In this document: positions 17,292 to 27,651 of the stretch, one piece after another
Layout: each line of letters starts with the position of its first letter
Numbering within the stretch: position 1 is the first letter of the stretch
NCBI GenBank assembly: GCA_032027165.1
Contig: JAVSMO010000001.1
Location: forward strand, 427,608 to 485,236
Origin: Denitratisoma sp.
GTDB taxonomy: Bacteria; Pseudomonadota; Gammaproteobacteria; Burkholderiales; Rhodocyclaceae
Direction: 5' to 3'
Length of the DNA stretch: 57,629 nucleotides
Program-made: the position numbers and the translations under genes
Notes under the pieces: generated by a model
The model's database searches: none
The model's input: only the letters and a program-made list of their open reading frames with translations
What the model was told of the DNA's origin: nothing

Positions 17292-17705
17292 ATGATCGAT
17301 CGCATCGACGACACATTGGGATTCCACCAGCGGGCGCTGTCGCTGCGCGCCTATCGCCAGGAGGTGCTGGCCTCCAACATCGCCAATGCGGACACGCCGC
17401 ATTACAAGGCGCGCGACCTCGATTTCAAGGCCAGCCTGCAAGGCGCCATGGGCGGCAAGGGTGGCACGGGCGGCCCTCTGGAACTGGCCAGGACGGCCCC
17501 GCGCCACCTGCCGGCCGGCGGGAACGCGCCGGCCGGCGCACGGCTCCTGTATCGCACCGAAACGCAATCCAGCGTGGACGGCAACACGGTGGACATGGAT
17601 GTCGAGCGCGCCGCCTTCGCCGAGAACGCCATGCAGTACGAAGCCAGCGTCACCTTCATCAACGGCATGCTGCGCACGCTGCAGTCGGCCATGCAGGGCC
17701 AGTGA
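17292..17705 (+). CDS. flgB: proximal rod protein FlgB
   Basis: Rod subunit of 137 residues exported by the flagellar type III system. The conserved N-terminal region ALSLRAYRQEVLASNIANADTPHYKARDLDF and the C-terminal VDMDVERAAFAENAMQYEASVTFINGMLRTL match FlgB. It is the first gene of flgBCDEFGHIJ, downstream of a sigma-54 promoter, with 13 bp to flgC. Confidence 0.98.
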   Translation: MIDRIDDTLGFHQRALSLRAYRQEVLASNIANADTPHYKARDLDFKASLQGAMGGKGGTGGPLELARTAPRHLPAGGNAPAGARLLYRTETQSSVDGNTVDMDVERAAFAENAMQYEASVTFINGMLRTLQSAMQGQ

Positions 17706-17718
17706 GGAGTAAAGCCGG

Positions 17719-18138
17719 ATGAGCATGCTCAACGTTTTCAACATCGCCGGCTCCGCCCTGTCGGCGCAGTCGATGCGGCTGAACGCCGTGTCGAGCAACC
17801 TCGCCAACGCCGACTCGGTCGCCGGCCCCGACGGCCAGCCCTATCGCGCCAAGCAGGTGGTGTTCGCCGCCAAGCCGGTCGAGGGCGGCACCCTGCAGGC
17901 CGGCTCCGCCGTGGGCGTGCGCGTCACCGGCGTGGTCGAGAGCGCGGCGCCGCCGCGCATCGTCTACGACCCGAAGAATCCGGCCGCCAACGAGCAGGGC
18001 TTCGTCACCATGCCCAACGTGAACGTGGTCGAGGAGATGGTGAACATGATTTCCGCCTCGCGTTCCTACCAGACCAACGTCGAGGTGATGAACACCGCCA
18101 AGACGCTGATGCAGAAGACCCTGGCGCTCGGCCAGTAA
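17719..18138 (+). CDS. flgC: proximal rod protein FlgC
   Basis: Rod subunit of 139 residues. It has the N-terminal rod signature ([28 protein letters not shown]) and the C-terminal [31 protein letters not shown] motif shared by axial proteins. A GAGGAG ribosome site precedes the ATG. It is 16 bp from flgD. Confidence 0.98.
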   Translation: MSMLNVFNIAGSALSAQSMRLNAVSSNLANADSVAGPDGQPYRAKQVVFAAKPVEGGTLQAGSAVGVRVTGVVESAAPPRIVYDPKNPAANEQGFVTMPNVNVVEEMVNMISASRSYQTNVEVMNTAKTLMQKTLALGQ

Positions 18139-18154
18139 CCGGAGGAATCCAACG

Positions 18155-18835
18155 ATGAGCACCGCCGTCCAGAACACCGCAAGCAACCCGTCGCAGGCGA
18201 TCTATGCCGCGCTCAACGGCGCGCGCGACAAGGCCGAGGCCAAGGAGATCAGCCCGCAGGACCGTTTCCTCAAGCTGCTGGTGACGCAGCTGCGCAACCA
18301 GGACCCGCTCAATCCGATGGACAACGCCCAGATGACCTCGCAGATGGCGCAGATCAGCACGGTGGAAGGCATCGACAAGCTGAACGCCACGCTGAAGATG
18401 ATCCTCGAGGGCAGCAACGAGAACCAGGCCATGCAGGCGGCTTCCCTCGTCGGCCACGGCGTGCTGGTGCCCGGCTCCGGCCTGGCGCTCTCCGGCGGCA
18501 TGGCGATCGGCGGCATCGAACTGGAAGAGCCGGCCGACCGCGTCACGGTGACCATCAAGGACGCCAACGGCATCGCCGTGAAGACGCTCGAACTGGGCGG
18601 CCGCGAGGCCGGCAGCCACGGCATCGGCTGGGATGGCAAGACCGACAGCGGCGCCCAGGCGGTGGACGGCGCCTACACGATTTCGGTGGTCGCCCAGCGC
18701 GGCGATGCCAAGGTCACCGCCAGGACGCTGGAACTGGGCATGGTGTCCAGCGTGGCGCGCACCGGCCAGGGCGTCAGCCTGAACCTCGGCGCGCTCGGCA
18801 ATTTCAGCATGTCGGATGTCAGGGAAATTCTGTAA
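18155..18835 (+). CDS. flgD: hook cap/scaffold protein FlgD
   Basis: FlgD caps the growing hook and is then discarded. The 226 residues contain the N-terminal region QDRFLKLLVTQLRNQDPLNPMDNAQMTSQMAQISTVEGID, a strong FlgD signature, and a C-terminal FlgD Ig/tudor-like region (GWDGKTDSGAQAVDGAYTISV). Confidence 0.98.
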   Translation: MSTAVQNTASNPSQAIYAALNGARDKAEAKEISPQDRFLKLLVTQLRNQDPLNPMDNAQMTSQMAQISTVEGIDKLNATLKMILEGSNENQAMQAASLVGHGVLVPGSGLALSGGMAIGGIELEEPADRVTVTIKDANGIAVKTLELGGREAGSHGIGWDGKTDSGAQAVDGAYTISVVAQRGDAKVTARTLELGMVSSVARTGQGVSLNLGALGNFSMSDVREIL

Positions 18836-18865
18836 CCGGATCGATCGAACAGGCAGGAGGACAAG

Positions 18866-20077
18866 ATGAGCTTTCAACAGGGTTTGAGCGGACTGAACGC
18901 GGCGGCGAAGGGCCTCGACGCGGTGAGCAACAACGTTTCCAACGCCGCCACCGTCGGCTTCAAGGGCGCCTCGGCCCAGTTCGCCGACGTCTTCGCCGCC
19001 TCGATCGCCGGCGGCGGCTCCGGCCAGATCGGCATCGGCGTCAACCTTTCCCAGGTGAAGCAGTCGTTCACCCAGGGCAACGTCAGCGTGACCAACAATC
19101 CGCTCGACGTGGCCATCAACGGCGGCGGCTTCTTCCGCATGAGCGACAACGGCGCCATCACCTTCACGCGCAACGGCCAGTTCCTGGTGGACAAGGACGG
19201 CTACGTGGTGAACTCGACCGGCGCGCACCTGACCGGCTATGTCGCCAACGCCGCCGGCGTCATCGTGCCGTCGAGCCCGACGGACCTCATGATCAGCAGT
19301 TCCGACCTGGTGCCCAATCCGACGACGACCGGCGCCCTCGGCCTCAACCTGGATTCGCGCGATACCGTGCCGGCCCTGCCTTTCCTCTACACCGACCCGA
19401 CCACCTACAACAGCTCGACGGCGATGACGGTGTACGACAGCCTGGGCAATTCCCACGTGATGTCGCTGTATTTCCGCAAGACGGCCGCCAACACCTGGCA
19501 GGTGTATACGGGAATGGACGGCGCCGCGCCGGCCCCGGCGGCCGGCACCACGATGACCTTCACCTCGGCCGGCGCGGTCAACACCGGCGGCACGATCGGC
19601 CCCCTGGCCTTCGCCGTGACGACCGGCGCCAATCCGCTCTCCATCACGCTCGACCTGACCACGGCAACGCAGTTCGGCTCGACCTTCGGCGTGAACAGCA
19701 TGACGCAGAACGGCTACACCTCGGGCCGCCTGTCCGGCCTGAGCATTTCCTCCGAGGGCGTCATCCAGGGCCGCTACTCGAACGGCCAGTCGCGCGACCT
19801 GGGCCAGATCGTGCTGGCCAACTTCGCCAACCCGAACGGCCTGCAGTCGCTCGGCGCCAACCAGTGGAGCGAGACGGCCGATTCCGGCCAGCCGCTCGTC
19901 GGCGCGCCGAACAGCGGCAGCCTCGGCGCCCTGCAGTCGGCCGCCGTCGAGGAATCCAACATCGACCTCACCGGCGAACTGGTGAACATGATCACGGCGC
20001 AGCGCAACTACCAGGCCAACGCCCAGTCGATCAAGACCCAGGACGCCATCATGCAGACCCTGGTGAACCTGCGCTGA
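18866..20077 (+). CDS. flgE: flagellar hook protein FlgE
   Basis: Main hook subunit, 403 residues. Conserved ends are present: FQQGLSGLNAAAKGLDAVSNNVSNAATVGFKGASAQFADVF at the N-terminus and VEESNIDLTGELVNMITAQRNYQANAQSIKTQDAIMQTLVNLR at the C-terminus. The middle carries the FlgE-D2-like region (TFTRNGQFLVDKDGYVVNSTG, TVYDSLGNSHVMSLYF). A strong AGGAGGA ribosome site fits high expression. Confidence 0.98.
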   Translation: MSFQQGLSGLNAAAKGLDAVSNNVSNAATVGFKGASAQFADVFAASIAGGGSGQIGIGVNLSQVKQSFTQGNVSVTNNPLDVAINGGGFFRMSDNGAITFTRNGQFLVDKDGYVVNSTGAHLTGYVANAAGVIVPSSPTDLMISSSDLVPNPTTTGALGLNLDSRDTVPALPFLYTDPTTYNSSTAMTVYDSLGNSHVMSLYFRKTAANTWQVYTGMDGAAPAPAAGTTMTFTSAGAVNTGGTIGPLAFAVTTGANPLSITLDLTTATQFGSTFGVNSMTQNGYTSGRLSGLSISSEGVIQGRYSNGQSRDLGQIVLANFANPNGLQSLGANQWSETADSGQPLVGAPNSGSLGALQSAAVEESNIDLTGELVNMITAQRNYQANAQSIKTQDAIMQTLVNLR

Positions 20078-20108
20078 GGCGCGGCCGGCGGCGCGCGGGG
20101 AGCGATAG

Positions 20109-20849
20109 ATGGACAAGCTGATCTACACGGCGATGACCGGTGCCAAGCACCTCTTCGGGCGGCAGGCCTCGATCGCGCACAACCTCGCCAATGCCGTGTC
20201 CACGGGCTATCGCGCCGAGGAGCATCGCCTGCGCGCCGTGCCGGTGCTGAGCGAGGCCATGCCGACGCGCGCCTTCGCCGTCGAGGTCAGCGTGGCGAAC
20301 GACTTCACCCCCGGCCCGCTCGCGCAGACCGGCCGTTCGCTGGACGTCGCCGTGCAGGGCCAGGGCTGGCTCGCGCTGGCCATGCCCGACGGCTCGGAAG
20401 CCTACACGCGCAACGGCAGCCTCGAGGTGAACGTCAACGGCGTGCTGCAAACCCGGAACGGCATCCCCGTGCAGGGCGACGGCGGTCCGATCTCGATACC
20501 GCCCGACAACGAGATCACCATCGGCGCCGACGGCCTGATCTCGCTCAAGCCGACCAGCGGCGCGCAGAACACCGTCACCCAGGTCGGCACCCTCAAGCTG
20601 GTGAATCCGCCGGAGGCCGATCTGGTGCGCGGCGCCGACGGCCTGTTCCGCCTGCGCGACGGCGCCGCCGCGCCGGTCGATCCCAACGTGCAGGTGTCCG
20701 CCGGCTACCTGGAAGGCAGCAACGTGAACGTCGTCGACCAGCTGGTCGCCATGATCTCGCTGCAGCGCCAGTACGACACGCAGCTGAAATTGCTGTCCAC
20801 CGCCGAACAGAACGACCGCGCCGCGGCGCAGGTCCTGGCGACCCGTTAA
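20109..20849 (+). CDS. flgF: proximal rod protein FlgF
   Basis: Rod protein of 246 residues. [45 protein letters not shown] is the FlgF-type N-terminus, followed by [12 protein letters not shown] and the C-terminal [31 protein letters not shown]. The gap to flgE is 31 bp and to flgG 14 bp. Confidence 0.97.
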   Translation: MDKLIYTAMTGAKHLFGRQASIAHNLANAVSTGYRAEEHRLRAVPVLSEAMPTRAFAVEVSVANDFTPGPLAQTGRSLDVAVQGQGWLALAMPDGSEAYTRNGSLEVNVNGVLQTRNGIPVQGDGGPISIPPDNEITIGADGLISLKPTSGAQNTVTQVGTLKLVNPPEADLVRGADGLFRLRDGAAAPVDPNVQVSAGYLEGSNVNVVDQLVAMISLQRQYDTQLKLLSTAEQNDRAAAQVLATR

Positions 20850-20863
20850 GCAAAGGAACCGAC

Positions 20864-21646
20864 ATGATTCGCTCACTCTGGATCGCCAAGACCGGCCTGG
20901 ATGCCCAGCAGACCCAGCTCGACATCACCTCGAACAACCTCGCCAACGTCAGCACCAACGGCTTCAAGCGGGCGCGCGGCGTGTTCGAGGACCTGCTCTA
21001 CCAGACGCTGCGCCAGCCGGGCGCCTCCAGCTCGGCGACGACGCAGATCCCCTCCGGCCTGCAGATCGGCACCGGCGTGCGGCCCGTCGCCACCGAGCGC
21101 ATCTTCACCCAGGGCAACCTGACGCAGACCGGCAACAGCCTGGACATCGCCGTCCAGGGCGATGGCTTCTTCCAGATCCAGTTGCCCGACGGCACCATCG
21201 GCTACACGCGCGACGGCGCCTTCCAGAAGGACAGCCAGGGCCAGGTCGTCACCGCCAACGGCTACCCGCTCTCGCCGGCCATCACCATTCCGTCGAATGC
21301 GCTGTCGATCAGCATCGGCACCGACGGCGTCGTCACCGTGCTGCAGAGCGGCTCGCCGACGCCGGTGCAGGTCGGCCAGATCCAGCTCGCCAGCTTCGTG
21401 AACTCCGGCGGCCTGCAGAGCATGGGGCAGAACCTCTTCCTGGAGACGGCCTCCAGCGGCACCGCCACGCCGAACACGCCCGGCACCAACGGCGTCGGCC
21501 TGCTCAACCAGGGCTATGTCGAGACCTCCAACGTGAACGTCGTCGAGGAGCTCGTGAACATGATCACCACCCAGCGCGCCTACGAGATCAATTCCCGCTC
21601 GATCCAGACCTCGGACCAGATGCTGGCGCGCCTGACGCAGCTGTAA
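20864..21646 (+). CDS. flgG: distal rod protein FlgG
   Basis: Distal rod subunit of 260 residues, the family's usual length. The N-terminus [44 protein letters not shown] and C-terminus [39 protein letters not shown] are canonical. It follows flgF in the rod-hook operon. Confidence 0.99.
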   Translation: MIRSLWIAKTGLDAQQTQLDITSNNLANVSTNGFKRARGVFEDLLYQTLRQPGASSSATTQIPSGLQIGTGVRPVATERIFTQGNLTQTGNSLDIAVQGDGFFQIQLPDGTIGYTRDGAFQKDSQGQVVTANGYPLSPAITIPSNALSISIGTDGVVTVLQSGSPTPVQVGQIQLASFVNSGGLQSMGQNLFLETASSGTATPNTPGTNGVGLLNQGYVETSNVNVVEELVNMITTQRAYEINSRSIQTSDQMLARLTQL

Positions 21647-21657
21647 GGAGAAGAGAC

Positions 21658-22323
21658 ATGCGCAACTTCATAGTCAGTCTCCTCGGTGCGGCGCTGCTCG
21701 CCGGCTGCGTCACCAGCACGCCGCCGACGGCGGTGCACCAGCCGATGACGGCGCGGCCGGCGGCGCGCAACGAAGTGCCGCCCGCCAACGGCGCCATCTA
21801 CCAGGCCGCCTACGCGCGGCCGCTGCTGGAGGACCGGCGCGCGCGCATGGTCGGCGACACCCTCGTCATCAACATCGTCGAGAAGACCCAGGCGGCGAAG
21901 AAGTCGAACACCGGCGCCGAGCGCTCGCAGGACATGGAAATCAGCGTGCCGACGCTGTTCAAGGTGCCGGGCAAATCCTTCCAGGGCATGAACGCCGAGG
22001 CCAGCCATGAGAACAAGTTCTCCGGCAAGGGCGAGTCGGCCGCCAACAACACCTTCACCGGCACCATCACCTGCACGGTGATCGAGGTGCTGCCCAACGG
22101 CAACCTGCTGGTCTCCGGCGAGAAGCTGGTGGCGATCAACCAGGGCGAGGAATTCATCCGCTTCTCCGGCGTGGTGAACCCGGCCAACGTCTCCGCCGCC
22201 AACACCGTCACGTCGACCCAGGTGGCCGACGCCCGCATCGAGTACAAGGCCAACGGGTTCATCGACTCGGCCCAGGTCATGGGCTGGCTGTCGCGGTTCT
22301 TCCTGACCTTCATGCCGTTCTAG
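21658..22323 (+). CDS. flgH: L-ring lipoprotein FlgH
   Basis: Outer-membrane L-ring lipoprotein of 221 residues. A lipoprotein signal is clear ([17 protein letters not shown], lipid-modified Cys near residue 19). Later segments [27 protein letters not shown] and [32 protein letters not shown] are FlgH signatures. Its signal-peptide coding region contains dispersed-motif copy E. Confidence 0.98.
   Translation: MRNFIVSLLGAALLAGCVTSTPPTAVHQPMTARPAARNEVPPANGAIYQAAYARPLLEDRRARMVGDTLVINIVEKTQAAKKSNTGAERSQDMEISVPTLFKVPGKSFQGMNAEASHENKFSGKGESAANNTFTGTITCTVIEVLPNGNLLVSGEKLVAINQGEEFIRFSGVVNPANVSAANTVTSTQVADARIEYKANGFIDSAQVMGWLSRFFLTFMPF
21669..21693 (+). repeat. dispersed bipartite motif, copy E
   Basis: CATAGTCAGTC, nine bases, CGGCG, in the flgH signal-peptide codons and in the sense orientation. 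The core AGTCAGTC and the spacing are exact; the A-tract has a T substitution. Confidence 0.55.
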
Positions 22324-22334
22324 CGAGGACCGCC

Positions 22335-23444
22335 ATGCGCGCCGCAAAACTGCTTGCCTGCATCCTTCTCGCCTATGCCCTGGCCTATGCCGGCCTGGCC
22401 CGCGCCGAACGCATCAAGGACCTCGCCTCGGTGCAGGGCGTGCGGCACAACCAGCTGATCGGCTACGGCCTGGTGGTCGGCCTAGACGGCAGCGGCGACC
22501 AGACGACGCAGACGCCGTTCACGGTGCAGAGCATCGTCAACATGCTGTCGAACCTCGGCGTCACCCTGCCGCCGGGCACCTCGCTGCAGCTGAAGAACGT
22601 CGCCGCCGTGATGGTCACGGCGACGCTGCCGCCCTTCGCCCGCAACGGCCAGCAGATCGACGTCACGGTCTCCTCGATGGGCAACGCCAAGAGCCTGCGC
22701 GGCGGCACGCTGCTGATGGCGCCGCTGAAGGGCGCCGACGGCAACGTCTACGCCGTCGCCCAGGGCAACGTCCTGGTGGGCGGGGCCGGCGCCTCGGCCG
22801 GCGGCTCCAAGGTGCAGATCAACCATCTTTCCGTCGGCCGCATCAGCGGCGGCGCCACCGTCGAGCGCGTCGTGCCGACGCAGCTGGGCGAGGGCGAGTT
22901 CGTCTACCTGGAGCTCAACACCACCGACTTCGGCACCGTCCAGCGCATGGTCGAGGCCATCAACCGCAACGTCGGCGCCGACATCGCCCGCGCGGAGGAC
23001 GGCCGCCGCATCCGCGTGCGCGCGCCGGCCGATGCCGACAGCCGCGTCGCCTTCCTCGGCCGCATCGAAAACATCGACCTGCAGCCGCAGCAGACCGCCG
23101 CCAAGGTGATCGTCAACGGCCGCACCGGCTCGGTGGTGATGAACCAGTCGGTAGCCATCGACACCTGCGCCGTGGCGCACGGCGGCCTGTCGGTGACGGT
23201 CTCCTCCGAGCCGCAGGTGAGCCAGCCGGCGCCGCTCTCCGGCGGCCAGACCGTCGTCACCGAGCGCGCCGACATCCAGATCGCGCAGCAGGGCGGCAGC
23301 CTGCTCACCCTCAAGGCCGGCGCCTCGCTGGCGGAAGTGGTCAAGGCGCTCAACGCCATCGGCGCCACGCCGCTCGACCTGATCGCCATCCTGCAGGCCA
23401 TGAAGGCCGCCGGCGCCCTGCGCGCGGAACTGGAAATCATCTAG
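22335..23444 (+). CDS. flgI: P-ring protein FlgI
   Basis: Periplasmic ring subunit of 369 residues. A signal peptide ([17 protein letters not shown]) is followed by [33 protein letters not shown] and later [21 protein letters not shown], all typical of FlgI. It ends [11 protein letters not shown]. Assembly needs FlgA, encoded divergently at 16326-17018. Confidence 0.99.
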   Translation: MRAAKLLACILLAYALAYAGLARAERIKDLASVQGVRHNQLIGYGLVVGLDGSGDQTTQTPFTVQSIVNMLSNLGVTLPPGTSLQLKNVAAVMVTATLPPFARNGQQIDVTVSSMGNAKSLRGGTLLMAPLKGADGNVYAVAQGNVLVGGAGASAGGSKVQINHLSVGRISGGATVERVVPTQLGEGEFVYLELNTTDFGTVQRMVEAINRNVGADIARAEDGRRIRVRAPADADSRVAFLGRIENIDLQPQQTAAKVIVNGRTGSVVMNQSVAIDTCAVAHGGLSVTVSSEPQVSQPAPLSGGQTVVTERADIQIAQQGGSLLTLKAGASLAEVVKALNAIGATPLDLIAILQAMKAAGALRAELEII

Positions 23445-23446
23445 CC

Positions 23447-24376
23447 ATGACCCCGGCCAACGTCGCCAACCAGCTCGCCATCGACGTCAACAGCCTGGCG
23501 CAGACCAAGCGCCTGGCCAAGGAGGACCCGCGTGCCGCGCTGAAGAACGCCGCCCAGCAGTTCGAGGCGGTGTTCCTGCAGATGGTGCTGAAGGCGATGC
23601 GCGACGCCTCGCCGGCGGAGGGCATGTTCGACAGCGCGCAGTCGCGCATGTACCAGTCGATGCTCGACCAGCAGCTGGCGCAGACGATGTCCGCCCGGGG
23701 CAGCACGGGCCTGTCGGCCCTCATCGAGCAGCAGCTGGCGCGCGGAATGCCGCCGCAGGCGCCGGGCGACGATGCGGCCGGCGGGTTGCCATTCACGCCG
23801 CAGCAGCTGCAGCGCGTACCGCAGGCGCCGGGGCCGGCAGCCATTCAGCCGGCGGCGCCTTCCCGCCAGGCGCCCGTCGTTCCCGCCGATGCCGCCGCCG
23901 TGCCGGCGCCGGCGCGCGAGTTCGTCAGCCGCCTGTGGTCGCAGGCCGGCGAAGCCAGCCGCGCCACCGGCATCCCGGCCCACTTCATGATCGCCCAGGC
24001 GGCCCTGGAAACCGGCTGGGGCCGCGCCGAACTGCGCTTCTCCGACGGCACGCCGACCTACAACCTGTTCGGCATCAAGGCCGGCCGCGGCTGGCAGGGC
24101 GCCGTGGCGGAGGCGACCACCACCGAATACGTGAATGGCGTCGCACAGAGGACGGTGGAGCGCTTCCGCGCCTACTCGTCGTATGCCGAAGCCTTCCGCG
24201 ACTACGCCAGCCTGCTCACCTCCAACCCGCGCTATGCGGCGGTGCTCAACCAGCAGGACGCGGCGGGGTTCGCGCGCGGCCTGCAGCGGGCCGGCTATGC
24301 CACCGACCCGATGTACGCCGCCAAGCTGGAGCGCATCATCGGCGGCCAGGCGCTGCGCGCCGGCATGCTCGGATGA
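23447..24376 (+). CDS. flgJ: rod cap and peptidoglycan hydrolase FlgJ
   Basis: Two-domain protein of 309 residues. The N-terminal rod-scaffold part has AAQQFEAVFLQMVLKAMRDAS and MYQSMLDQQLAQTMSARGSTGLS. A Pro/Ala-rich linker (about 105-150) leads to a glucosaminidase domain with catalytic Glu near 186 in AQAALETGWGRAEL and NLFGIKAGRGWQG, AYSSYAEAFRDYASLL. It starts 2 bp after flgI. Dual-domain FlgJ is typical of beta- and gammaproteobacteria. Confidence 0.98.
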   Translation: MTPANVANQLAIDVNSLAQTKRLAKEDPRAALKNAAQQFEAVFLQMVLKAMRDASPAEGMFDSAQSRMYQSMLDQQLAQTMSARGSTGLSALIEQQLARGMPPQAPGDDAAGGLPFTPQQLQRVPQAPGPAAIQPAAPSRQAPVVPADAAAVPAPAREFVSRLWSQAGEASRATGIPAHFMIAQAALETGWGRAELRFSDGTPTYNLFGIKAGRGWQGAVAEATTTEYVNGVAQRTVERFRAYSSYAEAFRDYASLLTSNPRYAAVLNQQDAAGFARGLQRAGYATDPMYAAKLERIIGGQALRAGMLG

Positions 24377-24377
24377 T

Positions 24378-24404
24378 GAAAGTTTTCCGGAAACCTGCCG
24401 TTAA
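24378..24404 (+). promoter_or_regulatory. sigma-28 promoter of flgK-flgL
   Basis: GAAAGTTT, eleven bases, GCCGTTAA: seven of eight bases match at each element and spacing is exact. It lies in the flgJ-flgK gap, starting just past the flgJ stop. It lets the junction proteins follow FliA activation. Predicted start is near 24411. Confidence 0.88.
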
Positions 24405-24425
24405 CGACTGAAAGCGGGATCTGAC

Positions 24426-26348
24426 ATGGGCTCTAGCGTATTCAACATCGGCGTATCGGGACTGGCGGCGGCCCAGGCGGGCCTGCTGACGACCGGCCAC
24501 AACATCAGCAACGCCACCACGCCCGGCTACAACCGCCAGCAGACCGTCCAGAGCACCAACACGCCGCAGTTCACCGGCGCCGGCTATTTCGGCCAGGGCA
24601 CCAACGTGGTGACGGTGAAGCGCATCTACAACCAGTTCCTCGCCACCCAGGCGCTCACCGCGCAGACGCGGCTGTCGGAGCTGAACGCCTACGCCGACCA
24701 GATCCGCCAGATCGACGGCCTGCTGGCCGACTCGAGCACCGGCCTGTCCTCCGCCTTCAACGAGTTTTTCCGCGGCGTGCATGAAGTCGCCGCCAACCCG
24801 GCATCGATCCCGGCGCGCCAGTCGATGTTGTCGATGGCGCAGGCGCTGGTCGGCCGCTTCCAGAGCGTCGACGGCCGCCTCAACGAGATCCGCGACGGCG
24901 TCGACACCCAGCTCGCCAGCACCGTCGCCGACATCAACTCCTACTCGACGCAGATCGCCGCGCTGAACCAGCGCATCATCCTGGCGCAGGCGGCGGGACC
25001 GGCGCAGCCGGCCAACGACCTGCTCGACCAGCGCGACCAGCTGGTGGCCCAGCTGAACCAGCAGGTGCGCGTTTCCACCCTCACCGAATCGGACGGCAGC
25101 CTCAGCGTCTTCATCGGCAACGGCCAGGCCGTGGTGATCGGCGCCCAGTCCTTCAGCCTGGCGACGATGCAGTCCGGCGAGGACGCCTCGCGCATGACCG
25201 TCGGCATCACCCTGCCGGGCGGCGGCACGGCCGCACTGCCCGAATCCATGCTCAGCGGCGGCACCCTGGGCGGCTTGCTGTCCTTCCGCCGCGAGAGCCT
25301 GGACACGGCCCAGAACGCCCTCGGCCGCATCGCCGTGGGGCTGGCCGAGACCTTCAACGCCCAGCACCGCCTCGGCCAGGACCTGACGGGCGCCATCGGC
25401 GGCAACTTTTTCGCCTCGCCGGCGCCGCAGGTGATCTACCCGAACGCGCCGGCCAACGGCGGCAACGCTTCAATCGGCGTGGCCGTCGCCAGCGCAAGTG
25501 CCCTGACGACGAGCGACTACCGCCTGACCGCCGACGGCGGCGGCAACTACACCCTGGTGCGCCTCTCCGACAACGCCACGATCTTCGCCGCCTCGGCCCT
25601 GCCGCAGACCGTGGAGGGCCTCGCCATCAGCCTGAGTGCCGGCGCGGCCAATGCCGGCGACACCTTTCTCATCCAGCCGACGCGCGCGGCCGCCGCCGAC
25701 ATCGCCGTGGCGCTGACCGATGCGCGCGGCATCGCCGCCGCGGCGCCGATCCGCACCGCCGCCGGCAACGCCAACACCGGCACCGGCAGCATCGGCGCCG
25801 GCAGCGTGAACGGCCCGCCGCCGGTCAACGCCAACCTGACGCAGACGGTGACCATCACCTTCGACGATCCGCCGACGACCTTCGACGTGAACGGCACCGG
25901 CACCGGCAACCCGGCCAACGTCGCCTTCACCGCCGGCGGCAGCATCACCTACAACGGCTGGACCGTCCAGATCAGCGGCACGCCGGCCGCCGGCGACGTG
26001 TTCACGATTTCCGCCAACGGCGCCGGCGTCTCCGACAACCGCAACGCGCTGCTGCTGGCCGGCCTGCAGACGGGCAAGACGCTGGCCGGCGGCACCGCCA
26101 GCTACCAGTCGGCCTATGCTCAGATCGTCAGCGACGTCGGCAACAAGACGCGCGAGGTCCAGGTGACGGCCACCGCCCAGGAGAGCGTCCTCAAGCAGGC
26201 CGAGGACGCGCAGCAGTCGATGTCCGGCGTGAACCTCGACGAGGAGGCCGCCAACCTGCTGCGCTACCAGCAGGCCTACCAGGCCTCCGGAAAGATGATC
26301 GAGATCGCCGGCAAGCTGTTCGACACCCTGCTCAGCATGGGCCGATAG
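24426..26348 (+). CDS. flgK: hook-filament junction protein FlgK (HAP1)
   Basis: Junction protein of 640 residues. The N-terminus NIGVSGLAAAQAGLLTTGHNISNATTPGYNRQQTV and C-terminus VNLDEEAANLLRYQQAYQASGKMIEIAGKLFDTLLSM are diagnostic. The central part (about 330-570) is variable and Gly/Asn/Thr-rich. It has its own sigma-28 promoter and is exported with the help of FlgN. Confidence 0.98.
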   Translation: MGSSVFNIGVSGLAAAQAGLLTTGHNISNATTPGYNRQQTVQSTNTPQFTGAGYFGQGTNVVTVKRIYNQFLATQALTAQTRLSELNAYADQIRQIDGLLADSSTGLSSAFNEFFRGVHEVAANPASIPARQSMLSMAQALVGRFQSVDGRLNEIRDGVDTQLASTVADINSYSTQIAALNQRIILAQAAGPAQPANDLLDQRDQLVAQLNQQVRVSTLTESDGSLSVFIGNGQAVVIGAQSFSLATMQSGEDASRMTVGITLPGGGTAALPESMLSGGTLGGLLSFRRESLDTAQNALGRIAVGLAETFNAQHRLGQDLTGAIGGNFFASPAPQVIYPNAPANGGNASIGVAVASASALTTSDYRLTADGGGNYTLVRLSDNATIFAASALPQTVEGLAISLSAGAANAGDTFLIQPTRAAAADIAVALTDARGIAAAAPIRTAAGNANTGTGSIGAGSVNGPPPVNANLTQTVTITFDDPPTTFDVNGTGTGNPANVAFTAGGSITYNGWTVQISGTPAAGDVFTISANGAGVSDNRNALLLAGLQTGKTLAGGTASYQSAYAQIVSDVGNKTREVQVTATAQESVLKQAEDAQQSMSGVNLDEEAANLLRYQQAYQASGKMIEIAGKLFDTLLSMGR

Positions 26349-26358
26349 GGAGATAGCG

Positions 26359-27651
26359 ATGCGCGTATCCAGCAGCATGATCTTCAACGCCGGCGTGGCG
26401 TCGATCCAGAAGCAGACGTCGTCCCTGCTGCACACCCAGCAGCAGGTGGCCAGCGGCCGGCGCATCCTGACGCCGGCGGACGATCCGGTCGCCGCCGCGC
26501 GCGCGCTGGAAGTGGAGCAGGCCAGGGGCACCAATGCCCTGTACCAGACCAACCAGAAGGCGGCCGGCGAGAACCTCGGCCTGGAGGAAGGCCGCCTGGT
26601 CTCCGTCGGCGACCTGCTCCGCAACGTGCGCACCCTCGCCGTGCAGGGCGGCGGCGGCGCGCTGACCGACACCGACCGGCGCAGCATCGCCACCGAGCTG
26701 CGCCAGCGCTTCGACGAACTGCTGGGCCTGGCCAATGCCACCGACGGCAGCGGGCAGCACCTGTTCTCCGGCTACATGGGCGACACCACGCCGTTTTCCG
26801 GAACGGTGGCCACGGGCGTCGTCTACGCCGGCGACGAGGGCCAGCGCCGGCTGCAGGTGTCCGCCTCGCGCCAGATCGCCGTGAGCGATTCGGGCAACGA
26901 CATCTTCATGCGCATCCGCAACGGCAACGGCAGCTTCGTCACCGCCGTGACCGCATCGAACGGCGGCAGCGGCGTCATCGACGCCGGCACGGTGACGGAC
27001 CCGGCCAAGTGGAACGCGGCCGGCAACAGCATGGACTTCACCCTCCGCTTCGCCGTCGACGGCAGCGTCACGCCGCCGGTGACGACCTACGACATCGTGG
27101 ACAACGGCAGCGGCAACTCCCTGCTGACCGGCGCCGCCCCGGGCGCGGCACCGTATCCCAGGGTGTTCGTCCCGGGCCAGGCCATCGTCCTGAAGAGCCA
27201 GGGCGCCGAGCCGGCCTTCGACTACGGCGCCCAGCTCGTCATCGCCGGCAACCCCGCCGACGGCGACACCTTCGACATCGACGCCAGTTCCAGCCAGAGC
27301 CTGTTCGCCACCCTCGGCAACCTGATCAATGCGCTGGAAGCGACCACCGCCGCCGGCAACGGCAACACGCTGCTGGCCAACCGCATCGGCTTTGCCCTGG
27401 CCAACCTGGACCAGGCGGAGGAGAACCTCCTGCGCGTGCGCGCCGGCATCGGCGCGCGCATGAACGAAGTCGACTCGCTCGCCAGCGGCAGCGAGGACCT
27501 CGACCTGAATTACCGGCAGACCCTGTCCCGCCTGCAGGACCTGGACTACGCCGCGGCGATCAGCCAGCTGACGCAGGAGCAGGGCTACCTGGAAGCGGCG
27601 CAAAAGTCCTTCCTCAAGGTGACGGACCTGTCGCTGTTCAACTATGTCTGA
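26359..27651 (+). CDS. flgL: hook-filament junction protein FlgL (HAP3)
   Basis: Flagellin-like junction protein of 430 residues. N-terminal SSSMIFNAGVASIQKQTSSLLHTQQQVASGRRILTPADDPVAAARALEV and C-terminal ARMNEVDSLASGSEDLDLNYRQTLSRLQDLDYAAAISQLTQEQGYLEAAQKSF match FlgL. It follows flgK by 10 bp and its end overlaps the next gene's start by 8 bp. Confidence 0.97.
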   Translation: MRVSSSMIFNAGVASIQKQTSSLLHTQQQVASGRRILTPADDPVAAARALEVEQARGTNALYQTNQKAAGENLGLEEGRLVSVGDLLRNVRTLAVQGGGGALTDTDRRSIATELRQRFDELLGLANATDGSGQHLFSGYMGDTTPFSGTVATGVVYAGDEGQRRLQVSASRQIAVSDSGNDIFMRIRNGNGSFVTAVTASNGGSGVIDAGTVTDPAKWNAAGNSMDFTLRFAVDGSVTPPVTTYDIVDNGSGNSLLTGAAPGAAPYPRVFVPGQAIVLKSQGAEPAFDYGAQLVIAGNPADGDTFDIDASSSQSLFATLGNLINALEATTAAGNGNTLLANRIGFALANLDQAEENLLRVRAGIGARMNEVDSLASGSEDLDLNYRQTLSRLQDLDYAAAISQLTQEQGYLEAAQKSFLKVTDLSLFNYV